Assembly (NCBI GenBank): GCA_010015655.1
Contig: ML976699.1
Coordinates: forward strand, 124,001-188,000
DNA length: 64,000 nt
Reading direction: 5' to 3'
Source: Bimuria novae-zelandiae CBS 107.79
Lineage: Eukaryota; Ascomycota; Dothideomycetes; Pleosporales; Didymosphaeriaceae
Shown piece by piece: positions 22,401-33,176 of this stretch (within the stretch, counting starts at the first letter, position 1; each line of letters begins with the position of its first letter). The translations under genes were made by a program, and so were the position numbers. A model generated the notes under the pieces. That model made no database searches. It had not been told where the DNA came from and saw only the letters and a program-made list of their open reading frames with translations.

Positions 22401-23307
22401 TGTACTGCCCATCATGGACTGTGCTCCCCATGCCCCTAAAAACGACTGGATAGGACCGCACGTTGGATCGAGTGCTCAAGCAAACGTGGAATTGCTGCAC
22501 AAGTTCCTGCATTCTACCGCAGAGTTTTTCTAGGTCATCACCGCCACACAGAAATGGAATCCTCACAGCGTCTTTGGTATGAGGTGCGGGAATGGACATC
22601 CTCAGGTCTTCGTGTTTGCCAAAACGATCAGGATGGGCTTATCCAACCAAGGCGTGTTCGTGGATGCTGCAGTACTGCCTTTGGACGACAATTTCATGGA
22701 TAGTAAACATGCCGATCTCTTGGACAGTGCGCTGTTCAACAATCCTGCTGGAGTTGGTGTCATCCCCCTCGACGAAGCCGAACTAAACCTCTGGAAACAT
22801 GCGCTCCCGATGTTTGCGGAACGAGTCAGGAGTACACACTGGAAGCACCAAGCATTGTGCGAGTACGTGAAAGCAGGTAGCATTCCGATCAGTACCAAGC
22901 CCGGTAAACCCTTCCTATGCTCATGCGGTGCTAGGAAAAGTTTCCTGCCGGGGTCCTTCGCAGGTTCGCCTAGGTGGAAAGCTATATCGCGACATGCTAC
23001 TCGTGTAGCCATTGCTCCTCTATATAAATCACCTCTGGCAAACACAGAGAGCAAGCTAAGGTCAGCAGCGATGCCACTAGAATGTGCGATCTGTGGACGG
23101 AGGACGGCGAAAGGGGGAGGAAAGCTGCTGTAGTGCGGAGGTTGCACGGTCACGGAATACTGCTCAAAAGAGTGCCAGAAAAAGCACTGGAAGCAGGAAG
23201 GATATAAGGACTATTGCGAGATGATGAAATTCGTTAAGCGATCTATAGCGAGTACTGGTAAAACGGGGGTCTTTCACGTCTCCGCATGCGCGGAGAGCGG
23301 GAGTTGA
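19444..23307 (+). pseudogene. DUF4470 and MYND-finger protein, heavily disabled
   Basis: These are remains of a large fungal DUF4470-MYND gene. The N-terminal DUF4470 pattern is readable: FNPLANRPNPV, then DFRDVLFTAYSEP, then ITCVGTEPAILARNILAYTL. Plausible conserved introns are at 19568-19616, 21871-21920 and 22288-22337, and each restores the frame. Disablements are a one-base shift near 19475, in-frame stops at 19958, 20459, 20660, 21035, 22531 and 23131, and further unreadable sequence at about 21170-21540. The C-terminal MYND finger (23083-23217) keeps its cysteines, but the ligand His before the last Cys is Tyr (EGYKDYC). It also contains a stop between its first and second Cys pairs. 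A run of 24 G follows directly after the last acceptor. Every stop, and H to Y, can be explained by C-to-T transitions. The gene is dead; the family's function is unknown. Confidence 0.8.
22339..22362 (+). repeat. Homopolymer of 24 G
   Basis: An uninterrupted G24 tract starts one base after the acceptor TAG at 22335-22337. If translated it would encode eight glycines in the frame that continues into PWIENLHYLNPD. The length may be polymorphic or affected by assembly. Confidence 0.9.
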
Positions 23308-23886
23308 GAGGTTAACCGTGTAGGTTGGATATGGAGTCGCGCAATTTAACACGGTATGCTGTATTGAAGTTTCTAACCACCAACCTTTCTAACTTGCGTC
23401 TGGATCGGGGCCTAATTCTGGACCCGACGCCTACTATACAGACCTTCGTGGTCTTCACTACAAACACTATTCCCGACCTTTAACTCCGCGGACCGCTACA
23501 TCCACACACTATGCTGAAGCTAGCCGTGTTCAAGTACTGACGCGTGATGTAATCCATATCATCATCACGAAGTCCCTTCACAATAGTGGAACATGTTTAA
23601 TTGGTTGTGAGGGTTTGGCAGGGTCTTCACCCGCGGAAATCCGATTGCATACTGCTTCCACAGACTGTACCTTCGACGCCATACAGCAGGATGAGTCATT
23701 CCACGCGTGAAACAGAGCTGCAACAATTACCGGACATAAATCTCGTCCGGTATTAAGTCCATAGACATACCTATCAAGAGTCTATAAATAAAGGGCCACT
23801 GTAATTCCGTAGTCCTACTAGAATCGACTCTTCCCACTCTATTCTAATACGATAGATAATTTTTAAAACGCAAACCTTCTGTCAAG
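23308..23886. other. Intergenic, promoter region of the SDR gene
   Basis: No gene is visible. The end of this stretch holds a TATA box and AT-rich leader for the SDR. Confidence 0.55.
23783..23790 (+). promoter_or_regulatory. TATA box of the SDR gene
   Basis: TATAAATA lies about 97 bp before the SDR start codon, a normal spacing for fungal promoters. Confidence 0.55.
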
Positions 23887-24687
23887 ATGTCCATTAAAGA
23901 CCAGCTCAAATACACAAACAAGCTCCAAAACGCCCGCATCCTCATCATCGGCGGTTCCTCCGGCCTCGGCTACGGCGTCGCAGAAGCAACGCTCGAACAC
24001 GGCGCCCTGGTCGCCCTCGCTTCAAGTAGTGAACCGCGCATCCAAGCCGCAACCGACAAGCTAAAGAAAGCGTACCCCTCCTGCGCCTCCAACATCCACG
24101 GTCTCACCACCGAGCTCTCCAAGGAAGAAACCTTAGAGTACGAACTCGACAGCATCCTCAAGCGGGCCACAGAAATGCTCGGTGGGAAACTCGACCACGT
24201 CGTCTTCACGGCTGCGGATCCCCTCGCTGCTATGAAGCTGAGCGACATGAGCGTCGAGAAGATCCGCAACGCAGGAACACTGCGCTGGCTCGCGCCGCTG
24301 CTGCTTGCGAAGTACTTGCCTACGTACATCAATGAGTCGTACCGCTCGTCGTACACCATCACGACGGGGAGCATCAGCGAGAAGCCCGTCCCCAACTGGT
24401 CCGTTATTGCATCGTACGCGGGCGGGCACCATTCCATGGTGCGCAACTTGGCGCTGGACTTGAAGCCGATCAGGGTGAATGGGGTTAGCCCCGGCGTTGT
24501 CGACACGGAGCTGTGGCGCATGGGGGAGGAGGCGAAGCAGGCGTTCCTGAAGCAGTGTGAGAAGAAGATGTTGACGGGGAGGGTGCCGACGGCGGAGGAT
24601 GTGGCGGAGAGCTTTTTGGCGATTATGAAGGATTGGAACGTGGATGGTGCTATGATACGGACGGATGGGGGCAGTTTGTTCACGTAG
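23887..24687 (+). CDS. Short-chain dehydrogenase/reductase with atypical active site
   Basis: This is a single-exon gene of 266 codons; the ATG is preceded by CAAG. Residues about 18-30 (ILIIGGSSGLGYG) are the Rossmann cofactor-binding motif TGxxxGxG, with Gly in place of the first Thr. Around residue 160-176 the catalytic region reads TTGSISEKPVPNWSVIASYAGGHHSM. The Ser and Tyr are present, but the position of the YxxxK lysine is His. A late RVNGVSPGVVDTELW matches the PG motif that follows the active site. Length and order are those of classical SDRs. The enzyme probably binds NAD(P)(H); substrate is unknown, and the missing Lys means activity cannot be assumed. The neighbouring genes on both sides are pseudogenes, but this one has no lesion. 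Confidence 0.85.
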   Translation: MSIKDQLKYTNKLQNARILIIGGSSGLGYGVAEATLEHGALVALASSSEPRIQAATDKLKKAYPSCASNIHGLTTELSKEETLEYELDSILKRATEMLGGKLDHVVFTAADPLAAMKLSDMSVEKIRNAGTLRWLAPLLLAKYLPTYINESYRSSYTITTGSISEKPVPNWSVIASYAGGHHSMVRNLALDLKPIRVNGVSPGVVDTELWRMGEEAKQAFLKQCEKKMLTGRVPTAEDVAESFLAIMKDWNVDGAMIRTDGGSLFT

Positions 24688-24774
24688 AGAGGCGGCGATT
24701 AGGATTATAGAAGGAGATTAAATACATGAAGACGCTGGGCTTGCGGTAAAAGTACAGTTGAGCTTGAACATGGA

Positions 24775-25915
24775 TTAGAAGATTGCAATCGCACCGGGAG
24801 GACTTCCAATCCCTCCTTTCACGTGGAGAGGTGCGCTTGTGAGGAAGAACGTGTACCGCTTCTTTTGCTTGCAGACTTTGCTCAGCTTCTCGAGATCCCA
24901 CATTTCGCCTATTGGGGAGCCCCATTGTACGAGAAGCCATTCGTGCAAGCACCATCCTTCTTCGAGTTGCGGAGGCCAGCTCTCAAACGCGACGGTATCG
25001 CCGGCGACGGCGGAAAAGTGGTGGTCGTATAGCCAGCGAACCGACTTTTCGTTCCCCGCCATGCCGATCGACATACTACTCTCTTGGGTGCCGGATTTTC
25101 GTTCGGATTCAGACGCGTTACTGTTGTATGTCAGTGCCCAGTTCATGCGTGAGAATGGCAGGAATATACTCACTTATGCCACCGAACGTAGCCGCTCCTG
25201 ATGATCATGATGTCGCCTGGACGCATCGTGGTCCCCTGCCACTTCAGAGCAGCTTCCAGCTCATCCACCGGAATTTCATGCCTTGAAACCGGACTCGGCG
25301 CTTTTCCCTTGTGCTCCTCGTACCAGGCCAGCCAATCGATTAGCACACCACGCCCTACGATGCCGCCTCTCTCGCACCAGTTGTGTATGCCATTCGTATC
25401 CGAGTTCACTGCTTGCTCGTGCGTAAGCCCGTTATAGTATTTCCCAGTCTTCTGATGCGCAAAGTGCTTCAAACTATCCCACTGACTGCCCGACTGCGTA
25501 TTGATGTACAATTCATCGTCCATAGCTTGGAAGTTAAGCGGTTCGAGCAGATCGATTTTCGTCTGGTTGAACTCTCTTTGCGATTGAAGCCGGGAAACTG
25601 CACATTGTGGAGCGGCCAGTCGAGCTGAATGTGCTCACCAGATTGAATCTCGCGCGACGCGGCATGGACGACGGATGGCGTGAGAAGGTTGAGTGCTGCC
25701 GCGCATCGTCAGACTACATACAGCAGGTTTCTACTTTGAGGACATCACATACTTCCACACTCATCTTTCTTCCCATCTTTGTCGAATAAGCCCCATATAC
25801 AGCCTTGGGGCTCCCCTTCTACCTTTGGGAGGTCATCGAAGGCAGGGAACTGGCGCTGCGATGGCGTGCCGACGTTGAGCGTGGAGGCAATCACAGATGA
25901 ACAATTCTACGCCAT
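24775..25915 (-). pseudogene. Fungal cyclase-family (kynurenine-formamidase-like) gene, frameshifted
   Basis: Three exons read as a PF04199-type cyclase/metal-dependent hydrolase. Exon A is 25915-25753 (FPAFDDLPKVEGEPQG, IWGLFDKDGKKDECGT). The intron at 25696-25752 restores the frame into LNLLTPSVVHAASREI. Exon B runs to 25174 and contains GSQWDSLKHFAHQKTGKYYN and GIVGRGVLIDW. The intron at 25121-25173 leads into exon C with SVRWLYDHHFSAVAGDTVAF, ending at 24775. Lesions are a TAG as codon 3 after the only in-frame ATG, and a two-base frameshift in the AGAGAG run at 25572-25577, where the protein breaks between FNRKE and FNQTKIDLL. One AG unit too many explains it exactly. Splice sites remain intact, so inactivation looks recent. 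The family includes amidohydrolases; the substrate here is unknown. If an alternative start exists the stop may not matter, but the frameshift would. Confidence 0.75.
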
Positions 25916-26825
25916 TTTCAGCATGCTTGAAGCTTTATTTTCTGCCATTGCACATCCGAATATTGCTCATACGACATCGCGACGGCTTCGAGGGCTATAA
26001 GGCGTCCGCGGGCCAGCGACCCCACACAGATTGGCGTCGGCCCGTTGGTGCATTCCGGAGCGACGTCGCAGGTCCATTAGATCGTAGTGGGCTGTATTCG
26101 AGCGAGTCGCTTTGATCACGAGTGGCTGCGACCTTGAGATTGATACAATGAAGTTCGCGTGGTGAGGGGGATGTGGAGATGACGTCTCGCCGCTCCGAAC
26201 ACCAGTTGACGTGCAGGCGCTCCATATCAAATCGCGAAAAGCGAGCGAGAGCATGCAAATTACTTACCCTAGAACTAATTATCTTATCTCAGTGACCCTC
26301 TGTTAAGGATGCTGGGGTAGGTAAATTCGGTACGCTGCAGCCTCACCACTATAACTGCAGAATAGATACATAATATTTCTTAAAGTTAGAGCTTAACTAT
26401 AGAACAGATTTATAATATTCTCTTAGAGTTAGAGCTTAACTATAATATAATAATATATTCGAACAGATATATTAGAACTGCTAAATAAGTCACAAATGCA
26501 CATAAAATCTCTGCAGAACTGCTTACTCGTTCATACCCTAGAACCACCGCAAGTATCTATAACGGTCGAACTTTAAGATGTCTTGGAATTGGAATTTACA
26601 TTCACTGCTGCTCGACTGTCTGAATTTCGCGGGAAATAGCTTTTAGGGAGGACTGTATTGTTTTCCAACATGCGCGCCCTCACCCATCCACTCCTCCAAC
26701 ACGTCATTATATTCTCTCAGCCCACGCTTCCTGTTCTTATCTCCAGCCACAATTGCTCTCATGATATCTTCCAACCTGCCCCTCCAGACGCTGACATGGT
26801 CCATAGATGGCTCCGTATCTATTCC
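25916..26825. other. AT-rich intergenic stretch with a degraded duplication
   Basis: No gene is visible. The part from about 26280 to 26540 is strongly AT-rich and may be a small RIP-affected relic. Confidence 0.45.
26370..26443 (+). repeat. Diverged direct repeat, about 42-bp period
   Basis: Two adjacent copies share AGTTAGAGCTTAACTAT and a preceding ATAATATT(T/C). Copies begin at about 26370 and 26412; a third fragment (GAACAGATAT) follows at 26461. Differences are mostly transitions and small indels. Confidence 0.6.
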
Positions 26826-27710
26826 CTAACGGGGCTCTGCAGTTCCTGTTCCACGTTGCCCTTCGTCCCTAGTGTCCAGATTCGCGGCTTCTTTTACTTG
26901 AGCCTCTAACTCCACGTCTCGCCTCAACCCCTCACAGTTGCAGGCCGCAATTTTGTCCAGTATTTTCTCGTCCAGCACTACTAGCCTCACACCGTTGTCC
27001 TCCCACTCTTTCTCAGCCCAGACAAAGCACTCTGCGAATGTGTGCCGGATAATAGGCGTAAATTCAATGCGTAGCGTCATGTTGTTGATGTAATGAAGGT
27101 TGGGTAGTGCCTCTAGCTGCTTCTGTGTCGTCCCAGGGCGCATCAGCGGCACGGGGCAGTGATACATGGCGCAGAACTGAGGGAGAAGATCGTTGAGACG
27201 ACCCAACAGCGCGACGTGTCACTGGACAAGATCTTTGAGCCGAGTTGGCGGCTGCCAGGCATTGTCTTTCAAGTTGAGAGACATGGTTGAGTTGAAGAAC
27301 GGCGCCCCACAATACTTCAACATGCCGCGGTTGAACACAGTTCTGTCGCGCGTAGGGTACCACTCTTGGTATATCCTGTCGAAAAACCCGAATATTTGAT
27401 CAGGTTTTCCTGACTTATACACTGCGACATCCTTGTACGCAAAGAACGGAAGCAGGTGCGTGGGCAAGTCTCGTAGAACATGACCACAGCGGTCGCCGGC
27501 CTCGTTTGAAAGAAATCTGCCTGTTAGTGCGAGATTCCAGTCTTGTGAAGGTAAATACACAGACAAAGGATCGTGGAATATACTGCCGCTGAGGCTGTGC
27601 CCAAGGCAGGTCTGGTCGCGGTGGAGAATATGGTGCCATTCCACAGCGTTGGCGAAAAGGTCATCGTAAGGTGGTGGGGAGGGATCTCGAGAAGGGATTG
27701 GTGGAGACAA
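26826..27710 (-). pseudogene. Hypothetical protein interrupted by one TGA
   Basis: A 295-codon frame runs from ATG at 27710 to TAG at 26826 and is broken only by TGA at 27219-27221. Coding character is continuous through it: RLKDLVQ, stop, HVALLGRLNDLLPQFCAMYH. The first part contains SPPPYDDLFANAVEWHHIL, and then aromatic-rich sequence (FFDRIYQEWYPTRD, MLKYCGAPFFNSTM). The second part includes HTFAECFVWAEKEWEDNG and ends in a charged, coiled-coil-like tail. I do not recognise the family. The stop is one C-to-T change from CGA. Alternatives are two separate genes or a short intron, but no in-frame splice pair is evident. Confidence 0.5.
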
Positions 27711-29614
27711 TTATGACGACGTCATTGCATTCCAAGATCATGGGATTTCGCGTTCAAGTCGTGTAGGTACCTGTCCACAACTCGGATCCAGCTTTCCTTC
27801 CAGGATACAGTGGACGATGGACTGTGCCGCCTAGCCACTGAAACTGGCGAGACCAATACCCGCGCGGCTCTGACCCCTGTGATGATCCTAGCTGAAACTC
27901 GAGTGTAAGTTAATAAAGATTAGGGGGATGTTCCAAACTTTCAATTAGAACGAATCCTGCTAGTGTATCCCAGATGATACCTAGGTCGCTATCTCTCCGG
28001 ATCCAGTATTTACACCAGGTCCCCGCAGCCACCTGGCCTCTCACTGTGCCACTGAGGCGTGAAGCTGATTCCAAGGTTGATCGGTAGATCTTCGCCGGGT
28101 TCACTAGAGAAACATGAACACGAAAGTCGAAAGGAGACCCTGCAAGAATCGTCGGTGATGTGGTAGCCATGTCTTTGCCGAGCGCCGTGCTCAAACTGGT
28201 CTACTTATGACAGTGGCAGCCACGTCTGCTTATGTCTCCCATCTGTCAGCCATGCATTTGATGTGGTAGTCCCGAGGCTGGGGAAGACCGTCACGTGACT
28301 CGAACCACCCAAGGGTTTCTTAGTCCGCACTAATTACCTACCTCTAGAACCTGCATAGCAATAACGGCCTTCATCCTTGATGAGCGTAGCCGAAGAATTC
28401 TCATTTGATCAGCAGCATGCAGCATCTTACCAATATAGGTATGTACCATAGGGGACGCTTGATAACCCTGAACGTCGTTGTCACTAAAGTACTTTGTTGA
28501 CACGTCACTTCGTTGATAGGTTACCTAGGGCATGTTTTTTGATTGCTTCTGTCTGATACACCGTGTACGGCACGGTGACACAGCAAGACATGAAGTCAGA
28601 GATGGCCTCTTTGCATGTTTATCTAGGCCTCAGCCAGAGTCTCAACAACGCATGGATCATGCTACTGTACCCACTCGCCTCTCAGTAGACTTCACGCCTG
28701 ATGATCTCAGCATGGAGAATGCATTTTGTGAACCTAAGATGAGGCTGAAAAGTGATGATATGCATGATCTACGAAGGGTGAGCGCTGAGGGCGTATATAC
28801 CAGCAGTCAGGGGTCACCGCTCCTCCGGGAAGCTGCATACGCCAATGAAACATAACTAATGAAGGAAAACGAGCCATCTGCAGGCTGGCAGTCTTCACCG
28901 GAAGCTTCACCCATCACACATTTTGGCCCCTACTAGACAGTCCGAATGGTAATGGCATCGCGTATTTCTTGCCGATCATAAAAAGTCACTAAAGGGGAAG
29001 ACGATTGCGAGGATCACAGCATGGCGTTCGCCGGAAAAGCGGGAGTGGCACATGTAGGCTACTATTCGATGAATGGAATCGAGCGGCAATTGAGAACATG
29101 CACGTCGCATTGGGAGACAATCTGTTCATATATGTGACGTCGAAAAGAATGTTGAGGCAATCGTTGTTTTGATTGAGAAGCTACTCTATGGAGCTATATA
29201 GTGTGGATCACGTGCACAGGCCGCACGTACGCGGGTGGCCCAAGCTTCTATACTGAACCGTCACAATATAGAATCCTTTTCTCCATTTTTACGATTGTAT
29301 CATACAAATTTTTCAAGTGCTTGGGATCCTGGTAGTCGTTCTGCTGCTATACGGACAGATTTTAGTGTTGGACACAGCCTTATTTCTCTGCATTGTGTTT
29401 GCGATTCAACAGCCACTCTTGATGTGAGAGCTAGTGATCCATACGCATAAGGAAGAAATTGAGAATTGTACTTGTTGTTGTATTGGGTGAAGCTACGAAC
29501 AGTAGGTATACATGAGTGGCTGTAAACAGCGCTAGTGTAGGATGGGTAGTCGCATCTCAACACAGGTGAGGCGCCACTGCAAGTGGGGAAAGGGAGACTC
29601 CAAACCGTGACACT
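27711..29614. other. 1.9-kb stretch without a supported gene
   Basis: Open frames at 27910-28194 (minus, 94 codons) and 28532-28855 (plus, 107 codons) show no domain. The rest is non-coding by eye. Confidence 0.4.
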
Positions 29615-29722
29615 TGACAGCATTTGTATTGCAGCCGTTCTATTCAAAGACACACAAAACTAGTTATAATAATTAGTTTCGATCACCTTCCTGCTCGACA
29701 AATTAACCTTTGCTCGGACGTC

Positions 29723-29744
29723 CAGAGCTGGCAACAAGCAAGTC
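29723..29744 (+). repeat. Left terminal inverted repeat of the hAT element
   Basis: It begins CAGAGCTGGCAACAAGCAAG and matches the reverse complement of 32698-32719 over 22 bp. Confidence 0.93.
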
Positions 29745-32697
29745 AATCAAGTTGAGGTGAATTACTTAATTAATTAACTAATATAGTGGCTTTTGCTTGA
29801 CTTAATTAACTTAATAGCGTAAATTAGGCTTGATTTATTAACTTAATTGACTTAATTAATAACTTTGCTAAGCTAATTAAGGGTAATTAACTACCGTAGA
29901 TCTCGTAGATAGTCTCTAGCTTATTAGGGGTAATAGCGTTAGTACGTTAATTATTTACTATTATTATAAGCTTTAAGCTAAGGCGCTTCTAGCTGCGTAG
30001 TAATTATAGCGTAGATAGAAGATCCACCTTTATGCATAATTATCTTGTCTCTAATAAATTACCTAACTCCAAGAAGGTCCTCTTATAATTAGTAGTAGCA
30101 GTAGGGATACTAAGGATATTAAAAGTAAAGCGCAATAAGACAGGATACTTATTAGCCTTACCTATTTAATAAAGTAGCGGGTTACGCGCAAATAAGGAGT
30201 CCTCTAGTATAGGTGGTTTAATTATCTACCGCTCGAACTTATTACGGCGGAGGACTAGGCAGGCGTTGTTACCTTGTAGGGTAGCTCTTATAAAGTCTAA
30301 CTAGCTACTAGATAGCCTAGTACGTGTCTTCTTCGGTGGAGGCTCTAGCGTACTAATAGGAGATACGGTATCTTTAAACTCTAACCATAAGCGTTAAAAG
30401 CCAACGTGGCAATTATCTAGCCAGCCTTTATAGGTATGACACCCCTTATAGAGATCCTCGTCGTAATTAAGCGGTATAGCCTATATCTTATCCATGAGGC
30501 CTTTTATATATAGGTGGAGACAACAAGCCGCGTAATATGCTAGGGCGTCCTTTAGCTTACGTAGGTACTTAAGGATCTTCGTGTAAGCTATATTATAGGT
30601 AGCTTTTATGTAGTCCTCTAGGGCATTAACGTCGTTAAAGTTAACGTTATTATATTAAAAGAGCATCTTATTAAGGGTAGTAGCAAGCTATAAGAGCGTA
30701 GGGAGGACCTTTTATATCGCACCTAACGTACTAGCCACGCCCTTACTCTCTATATAAATAGTAGCTTCTTTAAACAGTTATAGGATCCTTTAGTACTCTA
30801 TAATTATTACCTAGTCCTTAGTAGTAAGGCTATCTTCTTTAATAAACTAACGTTGCTTAATATTAAGCATATTATTGCGTTATTAGGTGCCGTAGTAATA
30901 ATACTTAATAAGCTTATAATTAATATAATTATTAAGGGGTGCGCGGAGCTCGAGCGCGCGCGTAAAATAGTTATAATAAAAGTTCTATCTTATCTTTACT
31001 AGCTTAACGATCTTTAACGTCTTTAGCTTGTTATTATTACCTAATTAGGCGTTATAGGTTACCTAATACTATTTAAGAAGCTAGCGAGCTTAAGGGGTGT
31101 AAATAGAGGTAATAACGTTAATAAGTACGCCTAATAGGCTAGTCTATTGCCACTCCTTAAGAAATACTATTTTATTATTAAGATACTTATCTGCGTTATT
31201 AAAGGCATTACAATCGTTACTAAAAATAATTTATTAGGCTATAAAGTTAATTATATAGCAAGCGTAACGCAGACGCTAATAGCGGGCGTTAAAGTTATAT
31301 TTAATAGCTAGGGCGTTAATTATAGCGTCGTTATTAGTAGTATTATTAAGGACAAAGTAACCTAAGCTATAGGCGGATATCTTAAAGCTTTTAAGCGTAG
31401 CGTTAATAATAGCGGCAATATTAGCGCCTATATATTAGCCTATTAGTAATAATAGGCCTAATACGTAATTGCGAGGGTTGCTGTCGCTATTAAGATAGTA
31501 GACGTAGATACCTATTAGCGCCTATTTACTACCTATTAATATCTAATTATTAAAAAAGATATAGATGGCCGATCGCGCGTCTTATAGATAATTAATAATA
31601 GTAGGTATATAAGACTTGTACTCCGCAATTATATAGGCTCGTAAGGTGTTGTAAGATCTCTATATCTCTACCTTAGCTAACGGGTTAGCCTATTATAACA
31701 TGTGACAAAAAGCTACGCCCTCAATTACTAAAAGCGCCTAGTTATCTATTACTACCTAATTAAGCACTAATTATAGGAAACTCGTGCGTAAGAAGCTTAA
31801 CGCGATAAGGTTAGTAACGCCTTAAAATACTATAAGGCCTTTATAGTAGATATAGGTAAGTAGGGATAATTAAAAGGATAACGTCGTTATCGTCGTACAA
31901 GAGGTAGACTTTTAGCTACCCTTATTAATATAGTGCCTAGCTTTACGCTCTGCGAGATAGCGCGTAATTAATATTATTAATTAATTAGCCTAGTAGAACC
32001 TATCTAGTTGCTTATAAAGGTAGTAATAATAGTAGAGCTAATACAGGCGGTGTTATTTATAGTGCTAAAGGCGATACTTATATTGCTAAACCTAGCTCTT
32101 TCAACTACGCTTTAAGGCGAAAGATAGCTTATAATAACCTAGCAGGCGTTGCTAATTAATACTATCGTAATTATTATTATTATCTTTAATATTACTATTA
32201 GTAGCTAATTGCGCGTTGCCTATAGAGCTCTTATTAGCGTCTAGCTCTAACGGCGCGTTAGTGGCTATATTAGTGCCGCCATCTTTAGGGAGGGTTTATA
32301 ACGCCTCGCTTTTAAGCCGCTAGCTAAAAACTTAAGAGAGGTTGCAGTTTATGCCTTCTAAGCAATTAGGCAACGCTATATTAATAGAGGAGGGCATTAG
32401 TAGAAGGTAGGAGGTAGGTTAAGGTAGTAGAGATATTAGACAATCGGCGCTATACTATATTAGGCAGCGCTAGGCTCTAACGCTAGTAAGTCTAATATGC
32501 CTTAAGTTAAGATTTACCCGCGCAGGATCCCCCTAACGCCTATAACTTATAGTTACCCCTATATTACGGCCTATTAAGTCTGCTAATTAAGTTAATTAAA
32601 TAGGCATGATTTACTTAATTAACTTAATAACTTTTGCCTCCCTAATTGACTTAATTAACTTGCTATAATTAAGTTAATTAAGTCAAGTTATTAAGTC

Positions 32698-32719
32698 GAC
32701 TTGCTTGTTGCCAGCTCTG
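32698..32719 (-). repeat. Right terminal inverted repeat of the hAT element
   Basis: It is the perfect partner of 29723-29744 and is followed directly by the second CGGACGTC target copy. Confidence 0.93.
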
Positions 32720-33176
32720 CGGACGTCGAGGACTGGAATATCAAATTAGTGCAAATTGAAATGGATAACGGAAGCCATTATTCTACCACTTCGTTTTCAC
32801 AGACTGAAACTAATTCTCACGAAGAGATTGTATGGAGTGGCAATCGTCCGCGCTTATCAACACCGAGCCTAGTTTACTTAGTCCAAGGTAGTGAGAAGAT
32901 TCTCCACGGGTGGCTGCCTGTGAAGATAGAAGACCGGATCAGAATGCGAATAGAACAAAAAGATCGGAAGTCGAGGGCGGAAGTTATACACCTAATCTAA
33001 ATGTTTAAAATGGTGCATCGGACTACTAATGATCCCGGTAGTATCGTTTAGGCTTGCAGTGTAAGTTTACTATTCCGAAATCCTAGACTGAGTTCCACCA
33101 AAGCGCAAGAAGAACAGCATCATAATATTTAGAAAAACAAAGACCAAGGCCTAGGACTGATACACATATATCAGTC

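Larger units (their letters stand above)
29723..32719 (-). mobile_element. hAT-superfamily DNA transposon, RIP-degraded
   Basis: The element is 2,997 bp. It is flanked by a perfect 8-bp target duplication CGGACGTC (29715-29722 and 32720-32727) and has 22-bp terminal inverted repeats beginning CAGAGCTGG, both hallmarks of hAT elements. Sub-terminal regions are packed with TTAATTAACTTAA-type motifs, possible transposase-binding sites. A transposase reading frame is on the minus strand. Around 31250-31380 it reads SLGYFVLNNTTNNDAI, then ALAIKYNFNARY and RLRYACYIINFIA, the conserved hAT core. The family motif has Asp (VLDNA) where this copy has Asn. The frame carries many TAG/TAA stops. The whole interior is AT-rich and TpA-rich, and all changes noted are RIP-type transitions. 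The element cannot be autonomous. Confidence 0.9.
29615..33000 (+). pseudogene. Possible coding exon split by the hAT insertion
   Basis: If the hAT element and one copy of its 8-bp target duplication are removed mentally, one frame stays open across the junction. On the left it reads FDHLPARQINLCSD and on the right VEDWNIKLVQIEMDNGSHY, continuing to TAA at 32998-33000, about 125 codons in all. The right part looks protein-like (STPSLVYLVQGSEKILHGWL). No start codon or domain is recognised, so this may be an exon of an unknown gene or chance. Confidence 0.3.

Noticed and set aside
28980..29220. Loose similarity to 33900-34130 (GGAGCTATAT and CACGTG words)
   Set aside because: Matches are short and scattered; I could not align the two regions convincingly by eye.
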